In this document: positions 1 to 10,836 of the stretch, piece after piece
How positions within the stretch are numbered: the stretch's first letter is position 1
Layout: each line of letters opens with the position of its first letter
DNA from: Lewinellaceae bacterium
Lineage (GTDB): Bacteria; Bacteroidota; Bacteroidia; Chitinophagales; Saprospiraceae
Assembly (NCBI GenBank): GCA_016708875.1
Contig: JADJFA010000002.1
Coordinates: 1-64,000, forward strand
Reading direction: 5' to 3'
Length of the DNA stretch: 64,000 nucleotides
Translations under genes and position numbers: made by a program
Notes under the pieces: model-generated
The model's database searches: none
Told to the model about the DNA's origin: nothing
The model's input: the letters and a program-made list of their open reading frames with translations, nothing else

Positions 1-1472
1 AAATCAAAATCGCCTTTCATCCTTTAGATGAACGATTCGAGGTGCAAAACCCAGCCATTTTGAAAGACCTGGCTGGTTGCCCGACATTTCAGAGTACTTC
101 ACAACCCGGAACCAATTCCTTCCATGTGATCAATGAGTACATTGCTAAAAACCCCGAAGCGGAGCAACAGAAAATCATTGACACCATAGGAAACTTGTTC
201 AATCTGGCAAAAAAACAGATAGGCCTGATCGAGTTGGCCCCAGAATTGGATATCGAAACGGTTACAGAAATATTTATACGTATCAATTCTCAGGGTGTGG
301 TGCTGAGTCAGGCAGATTTTGCCATGTCCAAAATTGCAGCAAACGAATCTTATGGGGGACAGCATTTGCGAAAGGCAATAGACTACTTCTGTCACCTAGC
401 GGTCGCACCCGAATTTTATCAACACATCCAAGACAACGACCCGGAATTTGCAGCGACAGATTATTTCCCAAAAATGGCCTGGCTTCGCGATGAAACGGAT
501 GAGTTGTACGATCCAACTTACAATGATATGTTGCGTGTAAGTTTTGGCACTGAGTTCAACCGCGCCAAATTGGGTGATTTAGTGAGCCTCCTTTCCGGCC
601 GTAATTTTGAAACCCGAACCTTTGAAGAAAGTATCGCCGCAGACTCCTTCGCGCAATTGAAAACAGGCGTTCTCAAATTTATGAATGAAACCCATTTCAA
701 GCGGTTTCTCATGATCCTGAAAAGTGCCGGGTTTGTCATTCCGGAAATGATCCGCTCTAAAAATGCGCTCAACTTTGCATATATGCTTTATCTCAAGTTG
801 CGTGATAAAAGGAGAGACCGCTGCTACTATTGAGTCGTATGTAAAACGTTGGTTCAGTGCTGTCCCTCTTGACTCAACGTTCCACGGGATCCTTTGAATC
901 TCAATTCGATTATGATATTAAACAGATTGCAGAACACCCATTCGGCGAATATCTTGCTGATACCGAAGCAGCAGTCTTATCCGATGGTTTTTGGGAGGTA
1001 GCTTTACCGCAACAACTAACGACTTCCTCTGTAAGCAGCCCCTTCTTTTATGTATTTTGGCCAGTCAGATAGCAGCCGGTGAAAAAGTTTTGTCGCGGGA
1101 TATAAAGTATCCGTGAATTGGTAGAACACCGCGGAGATGTCCACCATATTTTTCCCAAAGAGTTTCTGAAAAAACAAGGTTTACAGCGTGGCGATTATAA
1201 TCAGATTGCCAATTTTGTCTTTATGCAATCTGAGATTAATATTCAGATCGGCAACAAAGCACCCGCCTCATATTTTGCTGAAGTGCTCCAGCAATGTCAA
1301 ACTGGTGAATCGAGATATGGATCTATCACTGATCAAAAGCAGTTAGCAACTTATGGACTCACATTGTATTCGAATCTATGTCTGATTATAATGTGGAGGA
1401 CTATGCTACATTCTGAGAGAAAGACTGCAACTGATGGCCAAGAAAACTAGGCAGTATTACGCTCATCTCTAA
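1..1472 (+). pseudogene. GmrSD-type DUF262/DUF1524 nuclease, 5' cut by window edge, several frame breaks
   Basis: The gene is already open at base 1, where the frame reads KIAFHPLDERFEVQNPA, so its start lies upstream. This N-terminal part resembles the DUF262 (GmrS-like NTPase/ParB-fold) domain. The C-terminal DUF1524 part carries the HNH-type motif HHIFPKEF at about 1,141-1,165 and ends in LMAKKTRQYYAHL at 1,472. The GmrSD family cleaves modified DNA as a type IV restriction system, which fits the neighbours. Frame changes are needed near 806, 855, 1,075-1,115 and 1,340-1,420. As read it cannot make one protein. Whether this is decay or sequencing error is open; homologous sequence continues across each break, which favours indel errors. 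Confidence 0.8.
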
Positions 1473-1535
1473 ATCAATCGTTTTCTTTATGACTTATCGC
1501 CTGATTTTGAACTGTCCTCTACCCATTGCCCGCCC

Positions 1536-4208
1536 ATGACCATTCTCCAAATCGAAGCCCTCGTTCAGCAAATTGCCGAAAATCCCCGTAGCAACCAGCA
1601 ACAGACCTGCTGTACGAACTGCTCGCAGCTTATAACACACCCAAAGCGACCATCGCCAGGCTTAAAACGGGTGGCCTCAACCTTTCCAAAACCGATGGCG
1701 AGATTGCCTGGAAGAAGAAACTCTTTTTCAAAACCGCTTGGCCGGGGGAAGACCTAACAGCCCTGTTTAATGCGCTGAAACCCTCCCCAATTGTAAGAAA
1801 GTATGATCCTCGGTTTATCATTGTCACAAATAGCGATGCGCTGCTGGCTTTCGATACCAAAACCACGGATTCCTCCATGCACCCGTTGCGGACTTGCCTC
1901 AATGTTTTGATTTTTTCCTGCCCTTGGCCGGGATGGAAAAAGCCCTGTACCAATCGGAAAACCCCGCAGATGTGCGGGCTGCCGAAAAAATGGGCAAACT
2001 CTACGACCAGATCACCAAAGACAACCCGCAAGGCAGTCCGGAAGCCACACATGACCTAAACGTCTTCCTTTCGCGGTTACTTTTCTGCTTTTTTGCTGAA
2101 GACACGGGTATATTTGTTGAGCAAGGCCAGTTCACGCTGGCCGAAAAGCCACACTCCAGCCTGATGGCGTTGATCTTGCCGCCTATCTCGACCGCTTGTT
2201 TGGAAGTGCTGAATACCGCCGAAAAAAGACCGCGTTAATCTGCCAATTACCTCGCATTTCTTACGTGAATGGCGGTTGTTCGTGGTTTCATGCCGCCCCT
2301 GGTTTTCGCGGCGCAGCAAACAATTGCTTGATGTGGCGGGCTTACCGGGCAGCCATCAATCCCGATATTTTTGGTTCGATGATTCAGGCTGTGGTGGATC
2401 CAGAACAGCGCGGTGGCCTCGGTATGCACTATACTAGTGTACCGAACATTATGAAGGTGATCCGGCCGCTGTTCCTCGACGAATTGCTCGATGAATTCCA
2501 GGCCGCTAAAGGCGACAAAAAACGCCTCCGAAAACTCCACCACCGCATTTGTCAAATCCGCGTATTCGACCCAGCCTGCGGCTCTGGCAATTTCCTTATC
2601 ATTGCCTACAAAGAACTGCGGCTTCTCGAAATGCTGATTTTCAAGGAGTTGGGTGAGTTTTTGTTTTCTGAGATCAGCCTGGATCATTTTTACAGCATCG
2701 AAATATTGTTTTGCCCCCAACGAAGTGCGATCCTCTCCTCTGGCTGGCTGAACACCAGATGAACCAGGCCTTTCTCGCAGAATTTGGCCGTACCAAACCC
2801 GCCCTGCCACCGCTTGCTTCCCGCAAACATTAGTTTGAAATGCTACGCATGGATTGGAAAATGGTGTGCCCTATGCCGGAGGATGGCGGGGAGGTGTTTG
2901 GGTTGGGGAATCCACCATATGTCCGTTTTAATATGCAATCTCCAAAACAGAACGAGGATATACAGCTTTATTACCAGATTTGGTTAATTTGAAATTTTTG
3001 GATTATATCGTTTTGTTGGTTTGTGAAGGCTTCCCAATACATAGGAACCAATAGCCAATTTGCTTTTGTTACAACCAACTCCGTATGTCAGGGTACTCAG
3101 GTTCCATTGATTTGGCCACAGATTTTCGCTAGAGGCTTAGAAATTAGTTTTGCATACCCTGAATTTACATGGTCAAACAATGCAAAAAATAATGCGGGAG
3201 TCATTTGCTCCATTATAGGTGTAAGAACTCGGAGCACAAAACCTAAATACCTCTATTCTGAGTCTTCGCGTCTAGAAGTAAAAAACATCAATGCCTACTT
3301 GGTGAATGGTGGAGATATCATTGTTGAAAAAAGGCAAACACCATTATCTCAACTGTCCTCAATGGCAACAGGAAATATTCCATATGATGGAGGGAATTTA
3401 ATTCTGTCTCCAGAGGAGGCAACAAATTTGCTCAATGAATATCCACAGTCAAAGGCTTTTATTAAAAATTATCTGGATAAAAAGAATTTATTAATGATCT
3501 AACTCGCTACTGTCTATGGATAGAAGATAAAGATATTGAGTTAGCTTTATCGATTCCTCCTATAATGAAAAGAATGGAATTGGTTAGAGAGTCAAGAAAA
3601 AAAGGAGGAAAAATAGCGAAAAATTATGCAAATGTCCCACATCGGTTTTATATGGTTAATCGGGCAAATAAGAACCAAATTGTAATCCCGAGAGTTTCAT
3701 CAATAAGGCGTAAGTATATTCCAACTGGTTTTTTAGATAGCGAAATAATTATTTCAGATTCCGCCCAGGCTATTTATGATCCCGAAACTTTTGTTTTTGG
3801 AGTCCTAAATTCAACTATGCACATGACATGGGTTAGGGCACTGGCTGGAAGATTGAAAAGCGATTATAGATATTCGGCAGTTATTTGTTACAACACCTTC
3901 CCTATGCCGCCACTCTCCCATGCTCAAAAAGCGAACCTCGAAAAGCATGTTTACCAAGTGTTGGCCGAGCGAGAGCAGCATTCCGAAAAGACCCTGGCGG
4001 AGTTATACGACCCCGAAAAAATGCCCGAAGGCTTGCGCAGGGCGCACCATGAACTGGACCTGGCGGTGGAGCAGTGCTACCCGCCAAACCTTTTGAAAGT
4101 GATGAGGAGCGTCTGGAGTATCTGTTCAAACTGTGTGAGAAGATGCTGGCAGAGGAACGGGCGCGGGGGACTTTGTTTGAAGGAGCCGGGAAACGAAAGA
4201 AAAAGTAA
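1536..4208 (+). pseudogene. MmeI-family class I adenine-specific DNA methyltransferase, multiple frame breaks
   Basis: Joining the frames gives a protein of about 890 residues with MmeI-family order: an N-terminal domain (DLLYELLAAYNTPKATIARL), a helicase-spacer segment (LSRLLFCFFAEDTGIF), the methyltransferase core with the SAM motif FDPACGSGNFL at 2,565-2,597 and the catalytic NPPY at 2,909-2,920, then a target-recognition part and the tail ending at 4,208. NPPY implies N6-adenine methylation. I could not make out a clear PD-(D/E)XK nuclease site, so cleavage may rely on the helicase and GIY-YIG genes downstream; that is inference. Breaks lie near 1,590, 1,890, 2,150-2,290, 2,740, 2,860, 2,985, 3,500 and 4,080. 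Sequence on both sides stays family-like, so the intact gene may exist in the organism. Confidence 0.8.
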
Positions 4209-4246
4209 GGATTTGCCTATTTTGTTGCTTAGTTCACCCACCAACC

Positions 4247-5063
4247 ATGCGGTCATTTGAAAATTTATCCGCCACACTGGTGCTGAAAATCTTGGACAAA
4301 GGAGGCTCGACTTACCCTTGGTTGGTTGAATTGCTGGACGACCAGCAAAACCCGGCAACCTTCGTGGTTAAAATGTTCACTCCGAGACAGATTCAGCAGC
4401 AACATCGCAAACAGAGGTTTATGGCAACTTGCTGGCGGCGGCATCATTTACCTGTGCCGGAGGGCCGTGTTGGTGCGGTTTACGCCAGAATTTGTCGCAA
4501 GCCCTTGACGTTCATGCCAAAAGCAGGCGCGAACAGTGTCATAGAGGTTGCGGTTTGCCACCCGGCATCACGAAGACTACATCATCTTTGGCGATCAACT
4601 GCCCAATTCCAAAATTCAAGACTATGATATGCCCTCGGTGTACGCGTTTGATAACCTGATTCGCAATATGGACCGAGGTGGGGAACGGAATAAACCCAAC
4701 CTGATTGTTCGTGATGAGGATTACTTGTTGATAGATCATGAACTTAGCTTCCCTTTGCAGATGATCCTGATCACCCAAATACGACTTTGATTCCGGCTTT
4801 TTTACGCGGCGAATGGGTGTACAACCACGAGAAACATTTGTTTTATCCATACTTGAAGAAAAAGAGACCGGATAAAAAGAAAGTGATGTTCGATTCTTTA
4901 TGGAGTCCTTGTCTCGACTCGACCCTTATATTTTGGAAGAGCCAAGGTTTTTAAGTGAAAATGGGCAACTTTGCCAGACATTGATTTGATTACCGAATAC
5001 CTTTGCGCCGTTCAAGCTAATCCGGAAATATTCCTCGGCATACTCCAACGCCAACTCACATGA
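4247..5063 (+). pseudogene. HipA-like kinase domain protein, frame-broken
   Basis: The start reads MRSFENLSATLVLKILDKGG and the segment at about 4,640-4,750 reads YAFDNLIRNMDRGGE followed by KPNLIV and LIDHELSF. This pattern (D-x-x-x-x-N-x-D-R-x-x-x-N-x-N, then IDH) matches the catalytic loop of the short HipA-like kinase family that is usually followed by a DUF3037 protein, as it is here. The usual size is about 270 residues and the reconstructed size agrees. Frame breaks occur near 4,390, 4,540, 4,770 and 4,960. The stop (5,061-5,063) overlaps the ATG of the next gene (5,060) in an ATGA junction, which supports translational coupling. Substrate unknown. Confidence 0.72.
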
Positions 5064-5921
5064 GCACTTTGTATCAATACTCCCTGCTGCAATACCATAA
5101 CCTCCGCCGTGAGGAATGGCTGACGCTGGGCGTACACGTGCTATTCCGGAACAAAAGCAAATCCGCTTTCTCTGTCCCGAAAAATCCGCCGACTTCGGGA
5201 TGCTTTCCCGGATGCTCCAGACAAACTACTTGTCAGTTGGCTCAAAGGTTTTGAATGGCAAGCCGAAAACCTGAACAAAAAGCCGGAGATATTTGCCAAT
5301 CACCACCTTGAACATCAAAGTCAACAACTCATCTCGGAGTATTTTGCCGCCTGACAGCAGTGCGCTCATTCTCGAGGTGTCAAATCTGCAGTGCTTTATA
5401 CGGAGGATATAGAAGTTGTCTGCCGCAATCTCAGCGAATTGTTTTTTCGGTTTACGACCAGGATGGAGAGGATTATGGCCAGAAAGACAATTTATGGTTG
5501 GCTGCGCAATATCGGAAATACCTTCGGGAACGCAATCCCGAGGTGCTCCGGCTCCATAGAGTGCAGGAAGATTATGTCACGGAATACCGCGAACGCAAAT
5601 ACAAGTTTGAATTTGCATGGCAAAACCATACATTCAACTTAGTAAAAGCAGTGAGTCTTGATCTCAAACGTCCAGACACCATTCAGCGCAAAGGCGAGCA
5701 ATATTTCAGGGCAATTTTCCCTGCTTCGTGACTATGCAGAGCAAAAACAGGCTCGTTTTGACCTGCTGCTCGCGCGACCTTCCAACCGCCAGCTGTTCCG
5801 CGCTTATGACCGTGCGATCGAGGATATTCGCAGCGCGGGCAACGTCGAAATCATTGAGGATGATGGCCTTTCTGCATACGCAGAGCGCACCATCACTGAA
5901 TTGGTTTTCCATGAAAACTGA
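5060..5921 (+). pseudogene. DUF3037 family protein, frame-broken
   Basis: The N-terminus MSTLYQYSLLQYHNLRREEW followed by LTLGVHVLF is the typical DUF3037 opening. The rest can be followed through WLKGFEWQAENLNKKPEIF, YDQDGEDYGQKDNLWLAAQY and the end RTITELVFHEN at 5,921, giving about 280 residues once breaks near 5,140, 5,250, 5,340-5,460 and 5,715 are bridged. DUF3037 proteins commonly sit directly behind a HipA-like kinase, and the two genes overlap by 4 bases here. The biochemical role of DUF3037 is not known; I infer only that it works with the kinase. Confidence 0.7.
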
Positions 5922-6016
5922 ATTTAGGCCAGCCGTCCTTTTTATTTTGCTATCGTTTCCCTCCTAATATACACATTCCATACTGGCTTTAAATCAAGCT
6001 GATCAAACCCTAAATT

Positions 6017-7955
6017 ATGCCTGATCTTATACACGTTCATTATGCCCAAACGGGCAAAAGCGCCTCTACTGATGCGTTTGGGATGCGCGAAATGCAGGCC
6101 CGTGCATTTGCTGCTCGAACTGCCCACTATTTGTTGTTGAAAGCGCCGCCGGCTTCTGGCAAGTCACGGGCTTTGATGTTTTTGGCGTTAGACAAATTAG
6201 AGCGGCAAGGATTACGGAAAGTCATTGTGGCGGTTCCTGAACGTTCCATTGGCGGTTCATTTGCTCCAACTCGATTGACAGAGCAGGGCTTTTTTGCCGA
6301 TTGGCTGCCTTCGGATGCCTACAATCTTTGTACGCCTGGTATGGATGGAAGCAGTAGCAAGGTGCAGGCATTCAAAAATTTCATGTCGGGACCTGAACGG
6401 ATTTTGATCTGCACCCACGCCACACTGCGTTTTGCGTATGAAGAATTATCCGACACAGATTTTGACGGCACACTGTTGGCCATAGATGAATTTCATCACG
6501 TCAGCGCAAGCGAGGAGAATAAATTGGGAGAGTTGCTTCGAGGTATCATGGCGCATTCCACAGCACATATCGTGGCCATGACGAGGTCCTACTTTCGAGG
6601 CGACACGGTGGCGGTACTTCACCCCTGACGATGAAGCGCGGTTCACGAAGGTGACATACAACTACTACGAACAACTCAATGGTTATGAACATCTTAAGTC
6701 GCTCGGTATCGGCTATCATTTCTATCAAGGCAGATACACATCGGCGATTTCTGAGATTTTAGACACGGATAAAAAGACGATTCTACACATTCCGAATGTC
6801 AATTCCGGCGAGTCTCTGAAGGACAAATACCGAGAGGTCGACATTATCCTTGATGGTATTGGCGAAGTAGTCGGAACCGACCCGGAGACGGGCGTGATTT
6901 CTGTAAAACGTCCTTCCGATGGCAAGGTCTTGCGCGTTGCAGATCTGGTGAATGACGACCCAAGAACTCGGGATCGAATCGTCGGTTATCTCCGCGACAT
7001 GAAAACGGCAGATGACATGGATTTGATTATCGCTCTCGGCATGGCGAAAGAAGGTTTTGATTGGCCGTTTTGTGAGCATGCCTTGACAGTAGGTTATCGC
7101 GGGTCATTGACCGAAATCATTCAAATCATCGGGCGGGCAACCCGGGATAGCCCCAACAAAACACATGCGCAATTCACCAACCTCATTGCTCAACCTGATG
7201 CCTCGGATGATGCAGTGAAACTTTCAGTGAATAACATGTTGAAAGCAATTACGGCCTCCCTGCTTATGGAGCAAGTGCTTGCCCCGACTTTTCAATTCAA
7301 AACCAAACTCTCCGATGAAGATCGCGCAGAAGCGGGAGAGATAAAAATCCGGGGTTTTAAAACGCCAAGTTCACAGCGCGTGAAGGATATTGTGGAATCC
7401 GACCTCAATGACTTGAAAGCCACCATTTTGCAAGACAGCGCCATGCTCAGGGCCATGCCCGGCAATGTGGATGCGGAGGTCATCAATCGGGTGCTGATTC
7501 CGAAAATCATCCAGACCAAATACCCTGAACTCTCGGATACAGAGGTGGAAGAAGTGCGGCAGCATGTGGTGGTAGATTCCGTTGTCCGAAGTAGCGAAAT
7601 CATAGAACGGGGTGACCAACGGTTTATCCGCATGGCGGACCAATTTGTGAACATTGACGATTTACATATTGACCTGATTGACTCCATAAATCCATTTCAA
7701 AAGGCATTCGAAATCCTGTCTAAATCAGTCACCACCAAGGTTTTAAAGGTAATTCAAGAGGCGATTGAATCTACACGAATCAAGATAGATTTTGAAGAGG
7801 CAAAAATCTTGTGGCCGAAAATCAAATTATTCACCCAGCAACACGAACGCGAACCCAGCCTTAACTCCTCTGATCCTCTCGAACGCCGAATGGCAGAATG
7901 TGTGGTTTGGCTTAAGGAAGAAAAACGGAAACAAGCGGCTCAAAACCCTAACTGA
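6017..7955 (+). CDS. DEAD/DEAH-type superfamily 2 helicase (one frame break)
   Basis: Helicase motifs appear in order: Walker A APPASGKS (about 6,144-6,167), Walker B with a DEFH box (IDEFHH, about 6,481-6,498), motif III-like AMTRSYFRGD (family members usually have AMTGSYFRGD), motif V GMAKEGFDWP (about 7,040) and motif VI QIIGRATRD (about 7,125). A one-base shift near 6,605-6,620 splits the gene between SYFRGDTVAVL and TPDDEARFTKVTYNYYEQL. Bridged, the protein is about 645 residues. The next gene begins 4 bases after the stop, so the two are cotranscribed. In this setting a DNA translocase for a restriction-like system is likely. ATG 6,017 follows a 95-base gap after the DUF3037 gene. Confidence 0.8.
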
Positions 7956-7959
7956 ACGC

Positions 7960-9197
7960 ATGGATTACAAGGATAAAAAGCAGGCCGTTTTAGAAGCCAT
8001 ATTTGCCGACGATCCAATGGATTTGCTTCAGGTGAGACCCGCGACCACGCCTGCGCGAACCATGGACGACCGGCTTGTGGCAGCGTTTCAGGAAATCGTG
8101 GCATTTTGGGAAAAGCACCATCGTTTGCCTTCAGCCGAGGGCGGAATTCAAGAACACCAATTCTTGTCGCGGCTCAGAAATTTACAATCTGACCCGCGTA
8201 AGGTCAATTTGCTGCAAGATTTGGATGTTCATGGATTACTCAAGATGGATCTGCCGCCTATTGAAAATACAATCGCCAACGAAAAGGAAATAGGTTCCTT
8301 GGACGATATTTTTGCAGATGATTCATTCAGTTTCTTTGATGATGATACAGCAGCCGAATTGTTTGATTTGAAGCATGTCGGTCAGACTTCAGACCGTGCA
8401 GAAACTGATTTCGTCGCTCAGCGCAAGCCTTGCAAAGACTTTGAGCAGTATGAAGCCGTTTTCAAATCTGTGCAAAAAGACTTAGCTGGAGGAAAAAGGA
8501 AGTTGCTGCAATTCAAAGAAGACAACCTTCGGGAAGGTAAGTTTTATGTCCACAATGGCATTTTGCTTTTACTAGAACAAGCAGCCATTGAGGAAAAAGA
8601 GGAGGACTATAAAAGCGGTGGCCGCACCCGGAAAGACGGACGAACTCGCGTGATTTTCGAGAATGGAACAGAGTCAAATATGTTGTACAGATCGCTTTAT
8701 AAAGCCCTGTTGGCCAATGGCAAAGCTGTTTCCGACCATGACTACGAGATAGCTGAGGTGCTGGCAAAAAACTTTAATTTGGTAACTGAAGCTGACGAAG
8801 AATCAGGCTACATCTACATCTTGCGATCAAAAAGTCAGAATCCTGAAATCAAAGCCCTTAAAAATTTGTATAAAATCGGCTACTCAACAACGCCCGTAAT
8901 GGAGCGCATCAAAAATGCGGCGAAGGAGCCAACTTATTTAATGGCGGAAGTGGAATTGGTTAGTGAATTTAAGTGCTACAACCTTAATGCCCAACGATTT
9001 GAGCAGTTGTTGCACAATTTTTTGCGGAGGTCTGCTTGAACATTGATATTTTCGACCACAAAAGAGAACGACGTATGCCAAGGGAGTGGTTCGTAGCGCC
9101 TTTGCCTGTTATTCAAAGAGTGATTGAGATGATTGTTTCTGGAGAGATTGTCGGTTTTCGATATAATGCGATGAGGGAAGAAATTGAGGTTAGGTAG
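7960..9197 (+). CDS. GIY-YIG / T5orf172 (MUG113-like) nuclease-domain protein (one frame break)
   Basis: The start is ATG 7,960, four bases after the helicase stop; the same frame is open further upstream only inside the helicase gene. The C-terminal domain reads GYIYILRSKSQNPEIKALK, then LYKIGYSTTPVMERI, then FEQLLHNFF, which is the T5orf172/MUG113 branch of the GIY-YIG nucleases. A shift in the T run near 9,018-9,025 truncates the ORF at 9,039. Reading through gives AEVCLNIDIFDHKRERRMP and then PREWFVAPLPVI, the normal end of this domain, with the stop at 9,195-9,197. The total is about 412 residues. The first 250 residues are acidic and not recognised. It is probably the nuclease partner of the upstream helicase. 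Confidence 0.75.
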
Positions 9198-9262
9198 TTG
9201 ATCAGAATAGCTGGTTATAAACCCTAAACGGAGCATCAAAATACTGCTAATAATAGTTTTTT

Positions 9263-9792
9263 ATGGAACCTTTAAAAGTAAACGCAAAAATTGAAAGCAT
9301 TCGAGAGAATATTAGGAAAGGAAAAATTAAAGAATCTCTCGATGAACTAAATCAAATTATTACTGAGGTTCAAGACACTGGGCTTGAAAATGATTTCTTA
9401 TACCTTTCTGCTAGTTTTCACTCAAAAGAGAGGGAAATCAACTTGAACTTGACGAACAACAAGGAAGAGTGGAACAAAATAATTTATGCAATAATCCAAT
9501 TAATGTATGCGGTTAAAGAAGCAACCTTAAAAGGGGAAATTTTAGTTGCAACAACATCATTAAAAGCAGTGGTAAGGCCTATAGGTTATTGTATTAGAAC
9601 TGGCAAAAATACTTCAATATTTCAAAACCTCTTTCACCTGCAGCCTATGAAACTTGGATACTTTTTGAAGATGTATACTATCCTGAAAAATTTTGTCATT
9701 TTACAGGCGAGCAATCAAATGGAGAAACCTGTTTTATTACTCCGATATTAAAGAAAAATTGGAAAAAAGCAAGGGAAGTGCATGGGTTTTGA
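9263..9792 (+). CDS. EAD11-like effector-associated domain protein (one frame break)
   Basis: Residues 1 to about 85 (IESIRENIRKGKIKESLDEL, later LSASFHSKEREINLNLTNN and IIYAIIQLMYAV) match the pattern of Effector-Associated Domain 11: a helical domain with an IR..I..GKI.EAL opening and a SR(F/Y)...R.N motif. EADs act as adaptors that link separately encoded parts of bacterial conflict systems. Near 9,595 the frame changes and continues as QKYFNISKPLSPAAYETW with the stop at 9,790-9,792, giving about 176 residues. The C-terminal half (WILFEDVYYPEKFCHFTGE) is not recognised. No partner carrying a second EAD11 is visible in the window. The EAD11 call rests on pattern memory only. Confidence 0.5.
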
Positions 9793-9937
9793 TTTTTTTG
9801 AAAAAATATTTGTCCTATCTTGTGTTCCAGTCTTTTGCTCCAGCACGAATCTTAGCCGCTGCTCCTGTAATTTTGCTTTTGCAAATAGTATTTAATTCGA
9901 GGGTATTGTACACATTTTAGAAATATAATACACTGAA

Positions 9938-10564
9938 ATGATGAATAGCACGATTGACAAGATAAAAAGTATGACATGGCTCGCATTCAAACAGGACTTA
10001 ACGGCAACTGAGCATACTTCTCTTGGTGATGCCATACAGGTGAGTCCAATTTTCATTTTTCTTGAGCTCAATGGAGTATGGTACAATAACGGGTTTCCAA
10101 ATCCTGCTTATTTTGTTGAAATGTATGATTCATCAGGGTTAAGGCTGGATTGCATAAGCATGGGAGGCTGGTTTTTATCAAATCTGAGCATTTCAGGACA
10201 TTACCCCAGAACGCAAGTAAATTTTTCTGTGACGGATCCGTTGGGGCACACTGGATCAAGGTCTTTCGGCAACTTTCGCGATGGGTTAAGGAGTGCACTT
10301 GTTTATTTGAGAGCGGCTTCTTCATTCTCAAGTATGGCTGACTACAAGCAAAACGATCCCAATGAGGCTTTTGACGAGCTCATGAAAGGAAAAGAAACAC
10401 AAATACAGGTACTCGAAAAAGAAAATCGGGCATTAATACATGAAATCGAGCAAAATAAGACTCAGATAGATTTACTTTCCAGTCAAATTACAAAACTAAA
10501 CATTCAAATAACGGCTATAAAATCTGCCCTTTCGCCAAATACTGATATTTTGAGGAGCCACTGA
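9938..10564 (+). CDS. Hypothetical protein with C-terminal coiled coil
   Basis: This is a 208-residue protein I do not recognise. Residues 1-140 look globular, with aromatic-rich strands (FIFLELNGVWYNNGFPNPAY). Residues 145-205 form a clear heptad coiled coil (QIQVLEKENRALIHEIEQ, then DLLSSQITKLNIQITAIKSA). There is no signal peptide or membrane segment. Two adjacent ATG codons (9,938 and 9,941) can both start it. It lies behind the EAD11-like gene and at the edge of the defence island, so a conflict role is possible but not shown. The 145 bases before it are AT-rich with no clear element. Confidence 0.6.
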   Translation: MMNSTIDKIKSMTWLAFKQDLTATEHTSLGDAIQVSPIFIFLELNGVWYNNGFPNPAYFVEMYDSSGLRLDCISMGGWFLSNLSISGHYPRTQVNFSVTDPLGHTGSRSFGNFRDGLRSALVYLRAASSFSSMADYKQNDPNEAFDELMKGKETQIQVLEKENRALIHEIEQNKTQIDLLSSQITKLNIQITAIKSALSPNTDILRSH

Positions 10565-10836
10565 TATAACTAGTAAACTAGGTTAAACCTTCCGCCCTGC
10601 TTGTTCTTCCATTCCAAGCCTCTTGCCTCGCATCTGTCTATCCCACTACTTAAAACTCAACCCAGGCCGAAGGCCCCCCCCACGGCATAATCCTGTAATG
10701 CCAATATTGGGCATCAAAGACATCTTCGCAAAATATTGTTACGAAAAAAATGGCCAACCGCACTTTTTACAAAGTCCCGTCCTACATTTGCCAACAATCA
10801 ACTTCACATAGATAAAGCGATCAAAAAAGAAATATT
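10565..10836. other. Intergenic gap
   Basis: No coding sequence is supported here. It contains a C run at about 10,673-10,681 that could be a sequencing artefact, a short imperfect palindrome around ATGCCAATATTGGGCAT (near 10,698) and the promoter-like box at 10,783. Confidence 0.5.
10783..10790 (+). promoter_or_regulatory. Possible Bacteroidota -7 box
   Basis: TACATTTG fits the Bacteroidota TAnnTTTG -7 consensus exactly and lies 47 bases before ATG 10,837. No good -33 TTG is found at the expected spacing, so the call is weak. Confidence 0.3.

Noticed and set aside
10623..10811. 62-codon ORF in the gap before the phospholipase gene
   Set aside because: It crosses the C run and has no motif; composition is not gene-like.
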